A DNA stretch of 64,000 nucleotides from Diphasiastrum complanatum (Eukaryota > Streptophyta > Lycopodiopsida > Lycopodiales > Lycopodiaceae): positions 77,820,292 through 77,884,291 of the forward strand of contig CM055096.1 of the NCBI GenBank assembly GCA_029204225.1, in the 5' to 3' direction. Shown here piece by piece: positions 33,964 to 45,949 of the stretch. Under the pieces are notes generated by a model. The model made no database searches. It saw nothing but the letters and a program-made list of their open reading frames with translations, and was not told the origin of the DNA. The translations under genes were made by a program, and so were the position numbers. Each line of letters starts with the position of its first letter. Position 1 is the first letter of the stretch.

Positions 33964-35016
33964 CTACGGTACATCTTTCTCCTTGCATTTTTCACCTGCA
34001 ACTTCAATCCTTCTTGCACCAAAAGGTTTGTCCCTACCTCTCCAACCTGTCTCTTGAGGTTGAGTAGTAGTATCCTGAGATGTATCCTCATGTTCATCAC
34101 TCGGAAGGTCAATGAATGGATCATCATCAGGTGGTATCCTCACTATACCATCTTTCCCACTGGATGTGTCTATCTTCTCAGCATCCTCGTCTTCATACAG
34201 CTTGGATTCATCAAAGATAACATCACGGCTTATATGGATTTTGTTTTCCACTGGATCAAAACATCTATAGCCCTTCACAGGATATGATATGCACTTGATA
34301 GCTTTTACATCAAGTTTACGTCTTTCTTCCTTAGGAATGTGTACAAAGGCCTTACATCCAAAGATTCGCAAGTGGTTCACCTTTGGCTTCTTCTTCGTGA
34401 ATGCTTCCTCAGGTGTTATTTTTGGTATGGAAATGGTAGGACTTCTATTTTGAAGATAGACTGCAGTGCTACATGCTTCTGACCAAGAATCTTTGGGTAG
34501 TTTCATCTCAGCTAGCATAGATCTGGCACTTTCCACAATCGTACGATTCTTGCACTTAGTTACACCATTGAGAGCAAGAGTATGAGCTTGCGTAAATTGT
34601 CTTTTAATCCCACATTGATCACAAAGATCATTGAAGTCATTAGACTTGTACTCACCTCCACTATCTGATCTTAGGACTTTGATCTTCTTACTTGTCTGAT
34701 TTTCGACCAATGCTTTGAAGCTCTTGAAGTTATCAAATGCATCTGATTTCTTCTTCAAGAAGTAGATCCACGTCTTACGTGACATATCATCAATAAAGGT
34801 CATAAAATAGAAGGTTTTACCTAAGGACATGGTCCTCATAGGCCCACATAAATCTGTGTGGATTAAATCCAAGATGTTCTTTGCTCTTGCAACACCCCCT
34901 TTATGGAACTTCTCTGACATAAACCACAGAATCTTTCCATGGCTGGTTGACAATGTGATTAGCTTCCTTCCTGTCCTTACAGCATCCAAAATGGGCACAA
35001 ACAGCAAAGAAATCAC
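33964..35016 (-). pseudogene. Copia F integrase
   Basis: A 350-codon uninterrupted frame: HTDLCGPMRTMSLGKTFYFM and TFIDDMSRKTWIYFLKKKSD (first Asp), LRSDSGGEYKSNDFNDLCDQ (second Asp), a divergent NGVTKCKNRTIVESARSMLA where the usual catalytic region reads GVxERKNRT (here Lys-Cys in place of Glu-Arg), and the C-terminal GCKAFVHIPKEERRKLDVKA. The catalytic Glu therefore appears lost. The zinc domain is mostly missing and gag-protease is absent: between 35030 and 35287 only leader-like sequence remains. The frame overlaps the linker of the next block in another frame at 33964. Confidence 0.87.
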
Positions 35017-35287
35017 CAGTTATGTATAAAAAACCGTAACCCCAAACCCAGTTTCAATTTTCAGCTGGCTTCAAAATTGTCAATTTTTTACCAAATTTTT
35101 CCCTATCTGATGCTATGCACAGGCTAATATTCCCTCTGCTGAGCTTGGCAAGCCTCTATAAGCTAGAAACCGTGCACCAGTGCTTCTCTTTCCATCTTCA
35201 ACCCCCCGTAAATCCCGAACTCTCAGAAGATAGTTCTCCTGAAGCTCTCTTCAATGGCGATGTTGTACTGTGTACACTCCTTGTACG

Positions 35288-35570
35288 GCTCTGATGCCAA
35301 ATTAGAATTTGCTTTGCACAGGAACACAGATCATGCTACACAGTAACACAAATAGAAAACACTCTCCACAGCAAGCTCACATAGCAACTGTATTTCTCAA
35401 AATGAAATTACACTGTACATATAGTTGTTCACTCAGGCAATCCATGCATGACCCAAGTTGCCGTTGGTGGGACGCGTGTCCCATCGACTTGCTTGTGGCG
35501 AGGCCAACTGATCCTTATCCACTGGTAGGACCCACAGTACAGTAACATAGTGATTTTACTTTAATTCTAA
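35288..35570 (-). repeat. Copia F primer binding site and 5' LTR
   Basis: The minus strand reads LTR end AAATTCTAA, then TTTGGCATCAGAGCC (35288-35302), a PBS for initiator tRNA-Met with two mismatches from the common form. The LTR of about 270 bp (35302-35570) has short inverted ends TTAGAATT and AATTCTAA. The matching 3' LTR would lie left of 32900 but has been lost. Confidence 0.6.
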
Positions 35571-36094
35571 CTACGGGGGCATCACCCATGCGCAAAAGTG
35601 TATGTAAGTGCATGACATTGTTTATTATTGCATCAATTGATCCACTTATGGATCTTCAAGTTCTAATATAGAATGGAGAGCCAAAAGACAAAGAGCAAAG
35701 GTTGATCAAGAAGAAAACATTAGAAAAACAAAGTTAAAAGTCAACGAATTCGATCAACTTTATGGTCCATCAAAACATATTTATGTACTAGTGAGTTATT
35801 GACTTGACTTTAGAAAAAGCCAATTAGAGAACATGACAAGGGTGAGATAGATGTTGTACAAGCTTCACTTGAAGTACATATAATGATAATTAATAAGTGA
35901 TCTAGATATTTCATAGTTGATTGTGATTTTTTACATTTTTTACATTTTGTGGTTGTGCAAAATCCAATAAACAAGCAAAAGTTTGCAAAATAGAACCCTT
36001 CTGGTGCTTCCGATATCCCACTAATCTAAGCTTAACTACTCCAAACAAGTTTCTTACCTTGAGGTGAATGGAGGAGAGGAGGCAGATGGGTAAG
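35571..36094. other. No recognisable gene
   Basis: AT-rich sequence without domain text, long frames or repeats that I can identify. It leads into the minisatellite that starts at about 36095. Confidence 0.5.
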
Positions 36095-36960
36095 CGATGG
36101 CCCCATAGTATTGCCTCTACCAAGACAAGGCCAACAAAAGAAGTTTTTCAAGGCAATGCCAACAAAAGAAGTTAGTGAGGTAGGAACAAACTCAAAAGGG
36201 CGTACAACACAAGTCTAGGTGTGGAATAACGTGGTCCCCATAGTATTGTCTTTTCCAAGGCAAGGCCAACAAAAGAAGTTAATGAAGTAGGGCAAGCTGC
36301 AGAGGTCGTAGCGCATCAATATGGGTGTGGAATACGTTGGCCCCATAGTAATGCATTTTTCAAGGCAATGCTGACAAAAGAAGTTGATGGAGTAGGGCCA
36401 ACATCAAGAGGTCATAGAGCACAAATCTAGATGTGGAATAAGTTGGTCCCCGTGGTATTGTATTTTCTAAGGCAAGGCCAACAGAAGAAGTTAATGCAGT
36501 AGGGCGAGCCTAAGAGGTCGTAGTGCACCAGTCCAGCTATGGAATATGATATCCCTGGTAGGGTGAGCCTAATAGGTCGTAGAACACCAGTCCAGGTGCG
36601 AAATACGATGGTCCGATAGAATTGTCTTTTTCAAGGCAAGGCCAACAAAAGAAGTTAATGAAGTAGGGCTAACATCATAGGTCTTAGCTCATGAGTCTAG
36701 GTGCATAATAGGCTAGTCGCCATACTAATGCCTTTTCCAAGGCAAGGCCAAAAAAAGAGGATAAAAAGTAGGGCCAGCATGAAGATGTCATACATATGTA
36801 GAGAGCAAGAATCTAGGTGCATAATAAGTTGGTCCTCATAGCCAAGGCAAGGCCAACAAAATAAGTTAATGAAGTAGGACAGCCTCAAAAGGTCTTAAAA
36901 CACGAGTCCGAATGAGAAATAAGGTCCCCATGGTAAGCAACGCCAACAAAGAAGGGATGA
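36095..36960. repeat. Degenerate minisatellite, about ten units
   Basis: A unit of roughly 95-120 bp recurs about ten times. Its best conserved parts are CCCATAGTATTGTCTTTTCC, CAAGGCAAGGCCAACAAAAG, AAGTTAATGAAGTAGGGC and GAGGTCGTAGAGCACAAGTC. Units differ by short deletions and many substitutions, so the array is old. No open frame runs through it. Confidence 0.8.
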
Positions 36961-37163
36961 GCATATTTTCTACCCACCACTTGAGTGACAATGGTGGTGG
37001 TGCAGTGGTGGAGCAATCATCCAATGAAAAAAGCATCCTTACATTTGTGGGACATCACCTATGCCACATAGGTGGTGCTAAATGGATGCCATAGGAGTGG
37101 TGCAAAATAAAATACACTCATCTCATAAGAAGCTAAATGTAGTAGGGAGGGGGGAGGAGCTCG

Positions 37164-38385
37164 CTGTAGCGTAGGCATCCCAAAGGGAGCCGGGAACCAC
37201 GACTTAGCTTCCCAGCCTTCAACTCTTGCCATCCGAACCCACTTGACATACAAGCAGCCAACTCGCCAACACGATCAGACTTAACCAACTTGAAGTTCCG
37301 AAAACCAGCATTGAGATCCAACCTGGCACCATGGCAGATCGGGGGTCCCGATGTGGGTGACTTCCCTCCAAGCAAGCCGCCCGACATACATCAAACTTAA
37401 CCAACTCGAAGCTTCGTTACAAACGAGTAACATCCATTCCAAGCAAGCGGTCTGACTTACATCAAATTTAACCAACTGAAAGCTTCGTCACGAGCGCTAG
37501 AAGCCAACCTGGCGCCACGCCAGACTGGACAGCCATAAACAGGTAACTTCCACCCAAGCAAGCCATCCAACTCAGCTGACAGGTTAGAGCCCGTTCCCCA
37601 AGAGCTTAACCCATTCACGTTCATGCAAGGAACACTCAGAACCACAAGCCGCGACAGATATGGAAACAATCAGTTCCTAGACCAAATGGTCTCGACAGCA
37701 TACCGTTGGCGCCACGGACCGAATGGTCCCGACGGCATACCGCTGGCGTCCCTGGATACGACCCTCAACTATGTGCCAACTTAAAAATTTGGAAGCGGCC
37801 TTACAACTGGCGCTTTTATCGAACACTGAAACCCAGAAGGTAATCAGAGTCAGTTTGAGGAAAATCCCACTTTATTGATAAATCTGAGAAGGTTATATTT
37901 CAAGTGTGTGACCGACTCTAGTCTCCGGGGCGCTAGCATGCCAAGGCGAGAGCCATGACAACAATCCAGCAAGGGAGGCTGAGACTTGGTTGGAGCTCGC
38001 CCTGAGTCGCAACTCGCTCTCCCCTATTGGTGTGATTCGGCACCCCCCCCTCATACCAAGCACTCTAACCAAGTTGGTAAAGCACGTTTTTCTCTCTCTA
38101 GAATTTTCTCTTTTTAGAAAGTCATTTTCTCTCTCTAGATTTTATTGATCCCCAGGCTTCCTTTAATCATGCCTAGATCGTGTGAGGTGATTGCACATCG
38201 ATCTGAGCTCTCTGGACTCTGCTAGAACCGATCAAAGATTTTCAGCCATAGGAACTTGGCGCCGGCTGGATTCTGGTCACAGTGGCGCCAGGAGCGGCGC
38301 CTGCGCCGTTGGTGCCGGGAGCAGCAGGGGCGCTGCTGGCGCCGATGGCGCCGGAAGTAAAGCTTGTAAAGGTAGCTTTACAACA
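37164..38385 (-). repeat. 3' LTR of the non-autonomous element
   Basis: This 1222-bp copy differs from its partner by scattered substitutions and a few small gaps (for example near 38215-38340 in the GGCGCC-rich part). It includes a TCTCTCTAGAATTTTCTC repeat near 38090-38140 and a GC-rich end with several GGCGCC sites. Confidence 0.88.
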
Positions 38386-40728
38386 TCCACCCCACCTTTA
38401 TGAAATCTGATGTCCTCATCAAATGTCAGATTAAAGTAAAGGTGTCTCCCAATTAAAATAACTATACATTTAAGCTACTTGGCACAGTACTCAATTTATT
38501 GGCCACTTTTTATTAACATTGAAGCTGGCACACCACAAGTCGGAGGCTTAGCTCTTTGTACTGAAAAATTACATAACTTGAAAATATATCTTTGTCTGGA
38601 AAAAGCGTAGATTTGATATCGCTTTCGTAAAACCCGAGAACCTTATTAACTGGTGACAGAGGCCTTTCTTTGAAATGTTCGCCCCTGTCGCTTCTGACTT
38701 TCGACTTTGGAACTCCTTTGAGCTCCTGATTTGTCCTTGATGCACTTTGTGTTCAGCTCCCTGAGCTCCAGATTTGTTCAGTTCCGCACAGGTATCAAGG
38801 CTCCCTGAGCCGAAGGATTTATCGTTTGATTGCCCACTTTATGGTCCACTCTGTGCCTTGTTGCTTCTGCACCTTGATTTCTCTCCTTGTCCCAGCCTAA
38901 TCTTGATATTTCTACATGTTGGCTCTTTGAGGTAGGCAAAGATTGAGTACTCCACAATGCACCTCTCACTTAGCTTGAAGTAGCTCTTTGAATCAGCCCA
39001 AATGTAACCATTGACCTCGTGGAAAGCCAAAGGGTCGCACCAGTTTGATCCGCATCCGAACTATCTCTTCGCGTTTGTTTGAAGCACCATGTCCGTCGCG
39101 CAAAACTTGACTTTCACAATTACATCACTGGTCAGTTGCCTCACAGTCAAAACAAGAAGTGTACATCGAGCTTGGATTTAAGTAGCTCTCTTTGAATCAG
39201 ACACATGCACCCAGAGTTTGCACTAGTCCGATCTCAACGCGAACTGTCCCTTAGCGTCCGTTCGAAATACCAAGTCTCTCATTCAAGACTCAACTTTCAC
39301 AGTTCCTTCATTGATCAGCTGCCTTACACGTAACACAAGCCAGCGTACTCATATGTTTCCTCATCATTGCTGGTCCAGAGAAAGCCTATAACAAACTTTC
39401 CTTTCCACAACAAAAACTTGTCAACTTATTAGGTCCAAAGTTCGCCAGCCTCCTCGTGTGAGTATGGCTAGGTCACCTTGAATTTGCCCCCGTTTTGATC
39501 AACTTTCATTCAAAATTTGCCCCAAGAGAGAGGTGTATGTGTGATAGTTCCCCTCCACTTATAAAATCAGCTGATCAGACTTAGAGTAGAGTTCATCGGA
39601 CAAAAAGCCTTTCCAACACTTTGCTTCCCATCTGCTAGGATTATGGCTCGATCCAACTTGTTGCCAATCTCTGAAGAGGATCCTAGTCTTTCCCCTTTGA
39701 GGAAAAACCCAACTGATACTGGACATCACCCATGCTCAGTAAGTTTCAGTTCCGAACGTGGCCGTCCCAAAATGAAGACCAACTGCTCCATAGAATATCT
39801 CTCCTGAAATTGCCCTTTCCAACTTTTGACTTCCTTCTTGCGTCTGGTGGGCGTTGTCGCAAATGAAACTAACCCAAGAAATAGGCTAGCCATCCATCCT
39901 TTGCAAACATTGAGTCGTTTCGTTGCCGTTCACGTGCGAGTACTTGAACTGCAAATCCGCCTCACAGATTCTGTAGTCCTCTTTGTTTTTTATGGTATCA
40001 GCCTTCAAAAGAAAAGGTTCCTTCTCGAGCCATCAGCTCCTTGTATCACAAGCAATCATGCAAACCAAGCAAAGCACGAGTACTAAGACTCACCACAAAT
40101 ACATACAAGTAAGACACTCAGGCAGGTTTACTAACAAGTAACAAAGACAAGGTCCCCCTTTGAGATGGTCCTGCCAACGGACCTTTGCCTGGCCGCGCCC
40201 ATACAAATCCATCACGGAATCAGCCCACATAGGACACCCCTCCAACTATCCGTGCTTTCACCATTAAGCAGCACATTGCCTCAGTCACGCCCCACCACTT
40301 TTTGGTCGATAGCCCTTATAGCTAAACGATCGGCAGCTATCCCGCACCGGCAGCTAACCACCCGTGCTTTACACCCGAATTCGAGCAGCATCTCTGTATC
40401 AATGGTTAACCCGTACAGTTCGAATATGTCGCCCCGCACCCCACAAGGCACAGACCGTGCTTACACGAACCTAATGGCAGCACATTGTCTCATCTGTCCT
40501 ACGTGCAGACATCGCCAGGCCCAAACCGCGAGAACTGACCGTGCTTACACCTCAAGGGCAGCACTTTGACTCATCAAGTCCCCCGTTCTGCCGCCCACCC
40601 GACCGTGGACGCACCCGTGCTTACACTGTGGGCAGCACCTTGCACAACAGTTGTCTTGATGAACCCCAAACCGTGGCCATTTTCGTGAGATCCGCATAGC
40701 TGACCGGCCAGTCAGCTCTAATACCACA

Positions 40729-41971
40729 TGTAGCGCAGGCATCCCAAAGGGAGCCGGGAACCACGACTTAGCTTCCCAGCCTTCAACTCTTGCCATCCTA
40801 ACCCACTTGACATACAAGCAGCCAACTCGTCAACACGATCAGACTTAACCAACTTGAAGTTCCGAAAACCAACATTGAGATCCAACCTGGCGCCATGCCA
40901 GATCGGGGGTCCCGATGTGGGTGACTTCCCTCCAAGCAAGCCGCCCGACATACATCAAACTTAACCAACTCGAAGCTTTGTTACTAACGAGTAACATCCA
41001 TTCCAAGCAAGCGGTCTAACTTACATCAGACTTAACCAACTGAAAGCTTCGTCACAAGCGTTGGAAGCCAACCTGGCGCCACGCCAGACTGGACAGCCAT
41101 AAACAGGTAACTTCCATCTAAGCAAGCCATCCAACTTAGCCGACAGGTTAGAGCCCGTTCCCCAAGAGCTTAACCCATTCACGTTCATGCAAGGAACACT
41201 CAGAACCACAAGCCGCGACAGATATGGAAACAACCAGTTCCTGGACCACATGGTCCCGACAGCATACCGCTGGCGCCACGGACCGAATGGTCCCGACGGC
41301 ATACCGCTGGCATCCCTAAATACAACCCTCAGCTATGTACCAACTTAAAAATTTGGAAGCGGCCTTACAAATGGCGCTTTTATCAAACACTGAAACCCAG
41401 AAGGTAATCAGAGTCAGTTTGAGAAAAATCCCACTTTATTGATAAATCTGAGAAGGTTACATTTCAAGTGTGTGACCGACCCTAGTCTCCGGGGCGCTAG
41501 CATGCCAAGGCGAGAGCCATGACAACATTCCAGCAAGGGAGGCTGAGACTTGGTTGGAGCTCGTCCCGAGTCGCAACCCGCACTCCCCTATAGTATCGGT
41601 GTGATTCGGCACCCCCCCCTCATACCAAGCACTCTACCCAAGCTGGTAAAGCACGTTTTTCTCTCTCTAGGATTTTCTCTTTCTAGAAAGTCATTTTCTC
41701 TCTCTAGATTTTATTGATCCCCAGGCTTCCTTTAATCATGCCTAGATCGTGTGAGGTGATTGCACACCGATCTGAGCTCTCTGGACTTCGCTAGAACCGA
41801 TCAAAGATTTTTAGCCATAGGAACTTGGCGCCGGCTGGATTCTCGTCACAGTGGCGCCGGGAGCGGCGCGGCGCCGTTGGCGCTGGAAGCAGCAAGGGCG
41901 TTGCTGGCGCCGGGGACATAGCTAACGCCGATGGCGCCGGAAGTAAAGCTTGTAAAGGTAGCTTTACAACA
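40729..41971 (-). repeat. 5' LTR of the non-autonomous element
   Basis: This 1243-bp copy has its left end next to the PBS, so it is the 5' LTR of a minus-strand element. It has about 20 bp more than the other copy in the GGCGCC-rich region (41850-41935). Confidence 0.88.
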
Positions 41972-41976
41972 CTCGC

Positions 41977-42410
41977 CCTCTGTGGGCATTCGGCCCAAGA
42001 AGGGCATTTGCCCGAGGGTGAAAGCCCTTCCTCAGGCAGAATCCCCTGAGGCGTCTTTCCTAACCGTAAAATCAATTTTCACTTTTGCTTTTTTTGTTGT
42101 AAATTTTTGTTTTACATGCACCTATGTAAAAAAAAATTGCGACAAAAAAAGAAAAGAAAAAGGAGGCGCACAGATTCCGTTGTGGGAGGTGCCTCCTTTT
42201 TCTTCGTGAAAAAGAAAAAAAGTGATTTTACAGGGGGGAGGGAGGTCACCCTCTCAGGCCATTCTGCCAGGGAAGGGCCTTTGGCTGAGGGCGGTAGCCC
42301 AAGGCGGGGCTCTTCCCACAGCGGAATGGCTATCCGGCTAAGGAGGTCACCTTCTGCGGAAATTTTTTTTTTACTTTTTTTCTGACCTAAAATTTTTTAC
42401 ATGCACCTTT
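41977..42410. repeat. Diverged two-copy tandem repeat
   Basis: Two related blocks, about 41977-42125 and 42245-42410, share the order CCCTCT, GGGCATT or GGGCCTTTGGC, AGGGCGGTAGCCC-like text and TTTTACATGCACCT. Between them lies a perfect-looking stem-loop. Nothing coding is seen. This is the sequence into which the non-autonomous element inserted, and it lies upstream of the BAHD gene. Confidence 0.5.
42147..42203. other. Long-stem hairpin
   Basis: AAAAAGGAGGC near 42157-42168 pairs with GCCTCCTTTTT near 42190-42200 across a loop of about 20 bases, and A-rich/T-rich flanks extend the stem. It could be a plant miniature element end or a chance inverted repeat; no target duplication was found. 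Confidence 0.45.
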
Positions 42411-42570
42411 AGCGTCCCCAAAGGTGAGACCCGTTGAGGTTGTGGGGTCAGGATCACCTGCATAGATGTAAGTTGAAAGGCATCTTAATTGTGGAAGCAG
42501 GTATCTAAGATTTTTTATTTTTGTTTTCTTGGATTGAAAGAGTGTTATAATCGCTCACACTCACACCCAG

Positions 42571-42572
<2 letters not shown>

Positions 42573-42604
<32 letters not shown>
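42573..42604. repeat. CT microsatellite
   Basis: An uninterrupted CT run of about 32 bp lies some 290 bp upstream of the BAHD start codon. Pyrimidine runs of this kind are common in plant promoters and 5' leaders. Confidence 0.9.
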
Positions 42605-42607
<3 letters not shown>

Positions 42608-42628
42608 GCTTGCCAGAAAGGGCCAGCG

Positions 42629-42763
42629 ATGGCTCACAAGGTTTATCTGCACTCATTCTCTCCCGCCGGCGAATGGCATGTCATAGGTTCGCCTCATCTA
42701 CAAGGCTGTGGAGAATATATGCATATAGGTATCGTTGTTGATATAGATGCTAATTCTACATGA
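42629..42763 (+). CDS. Possible upstream open frame of the BAHD gene
   Basis: An ATG in a strong context (GCGATGGCT) opens a 44-codon frame, starting MAHKVYLHSFSPAGEW and ending at a TGA at 42761. If transcription starts upstream of the CT run, this would be a short upstream frame in the leader and could reduce translation of the enzyme. If transcription starts after it (a TATATGCATATAGG stretch lies near 42715), it has no role. No family is recognised. Confidence 0.25.
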   Translation: MAHKVYLHSFSPAGEWHVIGSPHLQGCGEYMHIGIVVDIDANST

Positions 42764-42889
42764 CCAAGTTTGAAATTGAACGAGAAGGTACAGCTGCAAA
42801 TACAACCTTGATCCAAAACATTATCATCTTAGCTCAGCGTATATTTGCTTGAATCTGTGACTAGACAGAGAGAAGAGTGAAGGATCTGC

Positions 42890-44530
42890 ATGGGGCAATA
42901 TGAAATGGGAACGACCCAGCGTGATTTTAGTCACTTAAATGTGTCCTTAAAGGATCCGATCATGGTTTTCCCGGACATGACAGTACCGACGAAAGATTAC
43001 CCAGCTAAGATCAGCCTGTCGTCACTTGATCGACAAGCACCTTACTACATGTACATGCTCTTGTTTTACAATAATCGAGTGCTTAGAGGAAGTGATACTG
43101 TTTTTCAGGAGCTGAAAGCAGCACTGGAGCTAGTGCTGGCTCCATATTTTCCTCTGTCAGGAAGATTGAGGAAAGACTCTGATACGGGTTATGCGGGAGT
43201 TGAGTGCACCAACGAAGGTGTGCTGCTCGTGGAAGCAGCTACGAAGGATGAGTTCAATTTCTTAGATGACTTTAAGCTCATCAACTCACACATTGAGGAC
43301 AAGTTTCTATACAAGCTGGAGCCTACCCCAGACAATCCTTTGCTCACAGTCCAGGTTAGCCGTTAATTGAGCGTCTACTATTACTTTTACCATACAATAT
43401 CAGCAGTAAATATCTATTGTTATGCTCTCATATCTTCAGGCAAACCTACCCAAAGATTGTACTTAACGCTGGTTATAATAGCTCAGAACGCGAATCAATG
43501 TCCTAATCGAACCTGTGCATGTGCGTCAGTTTAAGGACTTCAAAGCTTAGGGTCATCGTTAGGTAGGAATTTATAGGTGCAGCTAGCATCTGTGGGTTTG
43601 TTTCAGATCACACGATTTTCCAGTGGTGGATTTGTGCTTGGGCTTGGATGGAGGCACGAAATTCACGACGGATTTGGTATTACCTCTTTTCTATCGGCTT
43701 GGGCAGATGTTACCCGCGGAGAGCCTTTATCAAGTATCCCACAACCTTATCATGGGCGAGAGTTGCTTCAGCCAAAGCCAGGCCTCAGAAACTCTTCGGC
43801 TTGGCAACAAAAACAACGTGAAAGATTCCTTGGCATTCCCCTCTACACATTCTCACAGGAAAAACAGGCCCGTCAGTGGGCAATCACGGACGCAGAAACC
43901 TTCACCTCTGCGCCACTGTACATCACCAAGATCTTCCCCATCACCAAACGCATCATCACATCCCTCAAGAAAAAGGCCATGGAGGGAGGATTTCTCACCA
44001 GCTGCTCCACCTTCGATGTGGTGGTAGCCCATGCATGGCTAGCAAGAGTGAAAGCCACGGGAATGCAGGCAGATGAGAGAGCATTATTGGATTTTTCAGT
44101 GAATGTGCGATCAAAAACAGATCCCCCGCTTCCCCAAGCCTTCTCTGGCAACGCCTTCGTGATGGCATCACACAATTGCGCCGTGAGAGAGCTCCTCCAT
44201 AGCCCATTTCATGCGATAGTGCAGAAAATTCAGGAAGCAAAGGAGAGCATCAAGCACGAGTATATTTTAGACCGCCTCCTGTTTTGGGATGATTATTGTG
44301 TCGCCTCTTACAGGGAGACCACCTTAGTCACAGACTTGACGAAGTTCCCATGGGACCAGTTGGATTTTGGGTGGGGACGGACCAGCTTCGTGACCCCGGC
44401 TGCCCTACCCTTGTTGGATGTTGTCTTTTACCTTAGGACTGGGTCAGAGGAGGACGGGGGTGTTTCCTTGCGCCTTGGACTCCTCCCAAAAGTCATGGCC
44501 AAATTTGAGGAGCACCTTCTTCATGTTTAA
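42890..44530 (+). CDS. BAHD acyltransferase (HXXXD family), two exons
   Basis: Exon 1 is 42890-43354 (155 codons, phase 0), the intron is 43355-43606 (GT...TTTCAG) and exon 2 is 43607-44530, giving 462 residues, the usual family length. BAHD enzymes move an acyl group from acyl-CoA to an alcohol or amine in the cytosol. The catalytic motif is HEIHDG (His about 172, Asp about 176) and the structural motif is DFGWG (about 408-412). Exon 1 has the family's PLSGRLRK and exon 2 has SSGGFVLGLGWRHEIHDGFG. The second residue block of the motif (Glu-Ile-His) is uncommon; TMSD or TMCD is typical. The intron sits where most family members have theirs, before the catalytic motif. No stops or frameshifts are seen. 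Substrate cannot be told; feruloyl- or hydroxycinnamoyl-transferases of cutin, suberin or phenolic metabolism are possible. Confidence 0.93.
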
Positions 44531-45949
44531 AAGTGCCCATTTATCCCCTCCAAGTCCAAGTTGAATGAGAGTAGACCTTTAAGTGTGTGAAAGTAGTGAC
44601 ATCTAGGAGATGAGGAGCTCCACCACTAACTTGGGAAAAGAAAAAATTGCACATTCTATTAAGCCCTTCTATCTTGCGGCTTTTTGTATACGAAAATGCA
44701 CTTCACTATTTAGTGCATATCGACACAAGTCTTCTAGCATATTAAGTTCATTGTATTTTATCATGTAATTTGTAAATTTATACTGCCATATATGTTAATT
44801 ATGTTTATTTAAAACATGTTTGGCATGTAAATCTCTCCTATACTAGCCCATGTTTTTGGACTAGTCTTTGTTCAATGACCCCAATTCTCGATGGACCAAG
44901 GAAATGTACCTAATAGACAACGTCTTTAGCATGCTCAAAATTGACTTTTGCAACTTCCTCTTAGTCTCTAGATTGTCTTCATCAGGCTCTTTTGACTATT
45001 CTAGAGTTTTTTCAATTTCATGGACAATGCCTTGTGTATTTTGGTTTGTCATGTAGTGAAACCCTTCATGGAAATGCTTTTTTGATGAGCCTCATTGGCT
45101 TTCCTAGAATTCATTAATTAATTATCTTGAATGTTTTCTAAAGTTGGAACCAAATTCAAATTTAGCATATCCCAAACTCAAAATGCTTTGCTTAGATCAA
45201 TGCCTTTGTATGTCAAGTGGCATAGCCGTTATATTACAAAATTTGAAATAACTTATGTCATCACTCACTTTCTCCTTTGTTAAAAATGTCACTTTCAACT
45301 TGATGTACTTGGTTAATCTTGAGATATTTGATCATGATAGGATCTCACGTGTGGAGCCTGTTCCCACGTGTGAAAGGATGTGTACCTATCTTACTTTTAT
45401 AAAGTTAGATTGATTTTAGATGGATCTACACAAGTGTGAAATTGACCTTCGAGTAGAAAAAAGTCATTTTGGTCAAACTTTTTGTAAACAGATTGCGCTT
45501 CCATAACACTGTCTTAATTAATTTTGGACTTTTTAATTTATTATTTAGGACTATTTTCTACACATGGTACCAAAAGGAAAACAATAAAAGCTTACTAATT
45601 CTTGAAGTGGGATTTTCTCAAGTTCGAATCTCATTTCAATACAACTATAAGCCAAACAAGACAAATTTGATTAACAAGTCACAATTTAGTTAACTTTCTA
45701 AAATTTATTGATGTTTTTGTCCAATAGCTATGAGCACATAATATAATTTTCCAAAATTAGTGTCGATCCGAATAACAAAGACAACTTCTAAACATAAACA
45801 TTGATATAGAATTTCAAAAAAAACATAAACATAATTTGATATTTAAAAGAAACATAAACATCACTGAATCATATACTACTTTGAACAAGCTGTATTATAT
45901 CACATCAGTTTGGTCTAGATTCATGACATGGAAATCCAACGGCTCAACA
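44531..45949. other. 3' flank of the BAHD gene, no further gene
   Basis: AT-rich sequence after the stop codon, with TGTAATTTGTAAATT near 44765 as a possible polyadenylation region. No domain text or repeats are recognised. At about 45950 minus-strand protease text of gypsy element H begins. Confidence 0.55.

Larger units (their letters stand above)
37164..41971 (-). mobile_element. Complete non-autonomous LTR retrotransposon
   Basis: Two direct repeats of about 1.23 kb (37164-38385 and 40729-41971) share ends TGTAGCG...TTTACAACA and look about 97% identical by eye. The element is flanked by CTCGC at both ends (37159-37163 and 41972-41976), a perfect 5-bp target duplication. The PBS (minus strand TGGTATTAGAGC, 40715-40726) and polypurine tract (minus strand AAAGGTGGGGTGGA, 38386-38399) place it on the minus strand. 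The 2.3-kb interior shows no gag, protease, polymerase or integrase text in any frame. It fits the large retrotransposon derivative (LARD) class, which needs proteins from another element. LTR similarity implies recent insertion. Confidence 0.88.

Noticed and set aside
38041-38090. tRNA-like D-arm on the minus strand (around ACCAACTTGGTTAGAGTGC), repeated near 41620-41660
   Set aside because: No acceptor stem, anticodon loop or T-arm can be built around it, and it lies inside both LTR copies; it is part of the LTR.
39826-40569. Open frames inside the non-autonomous element
   Set aside because: They have no recognisable domain and no conserved start or composition; length is within chance for GC-richer sequence.
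43623-44240. Other open frames inside BAHD exon 2 on both strands
   Set aside because: The BAHD frame has all family motifs and correct splice sites; the others are shadows.
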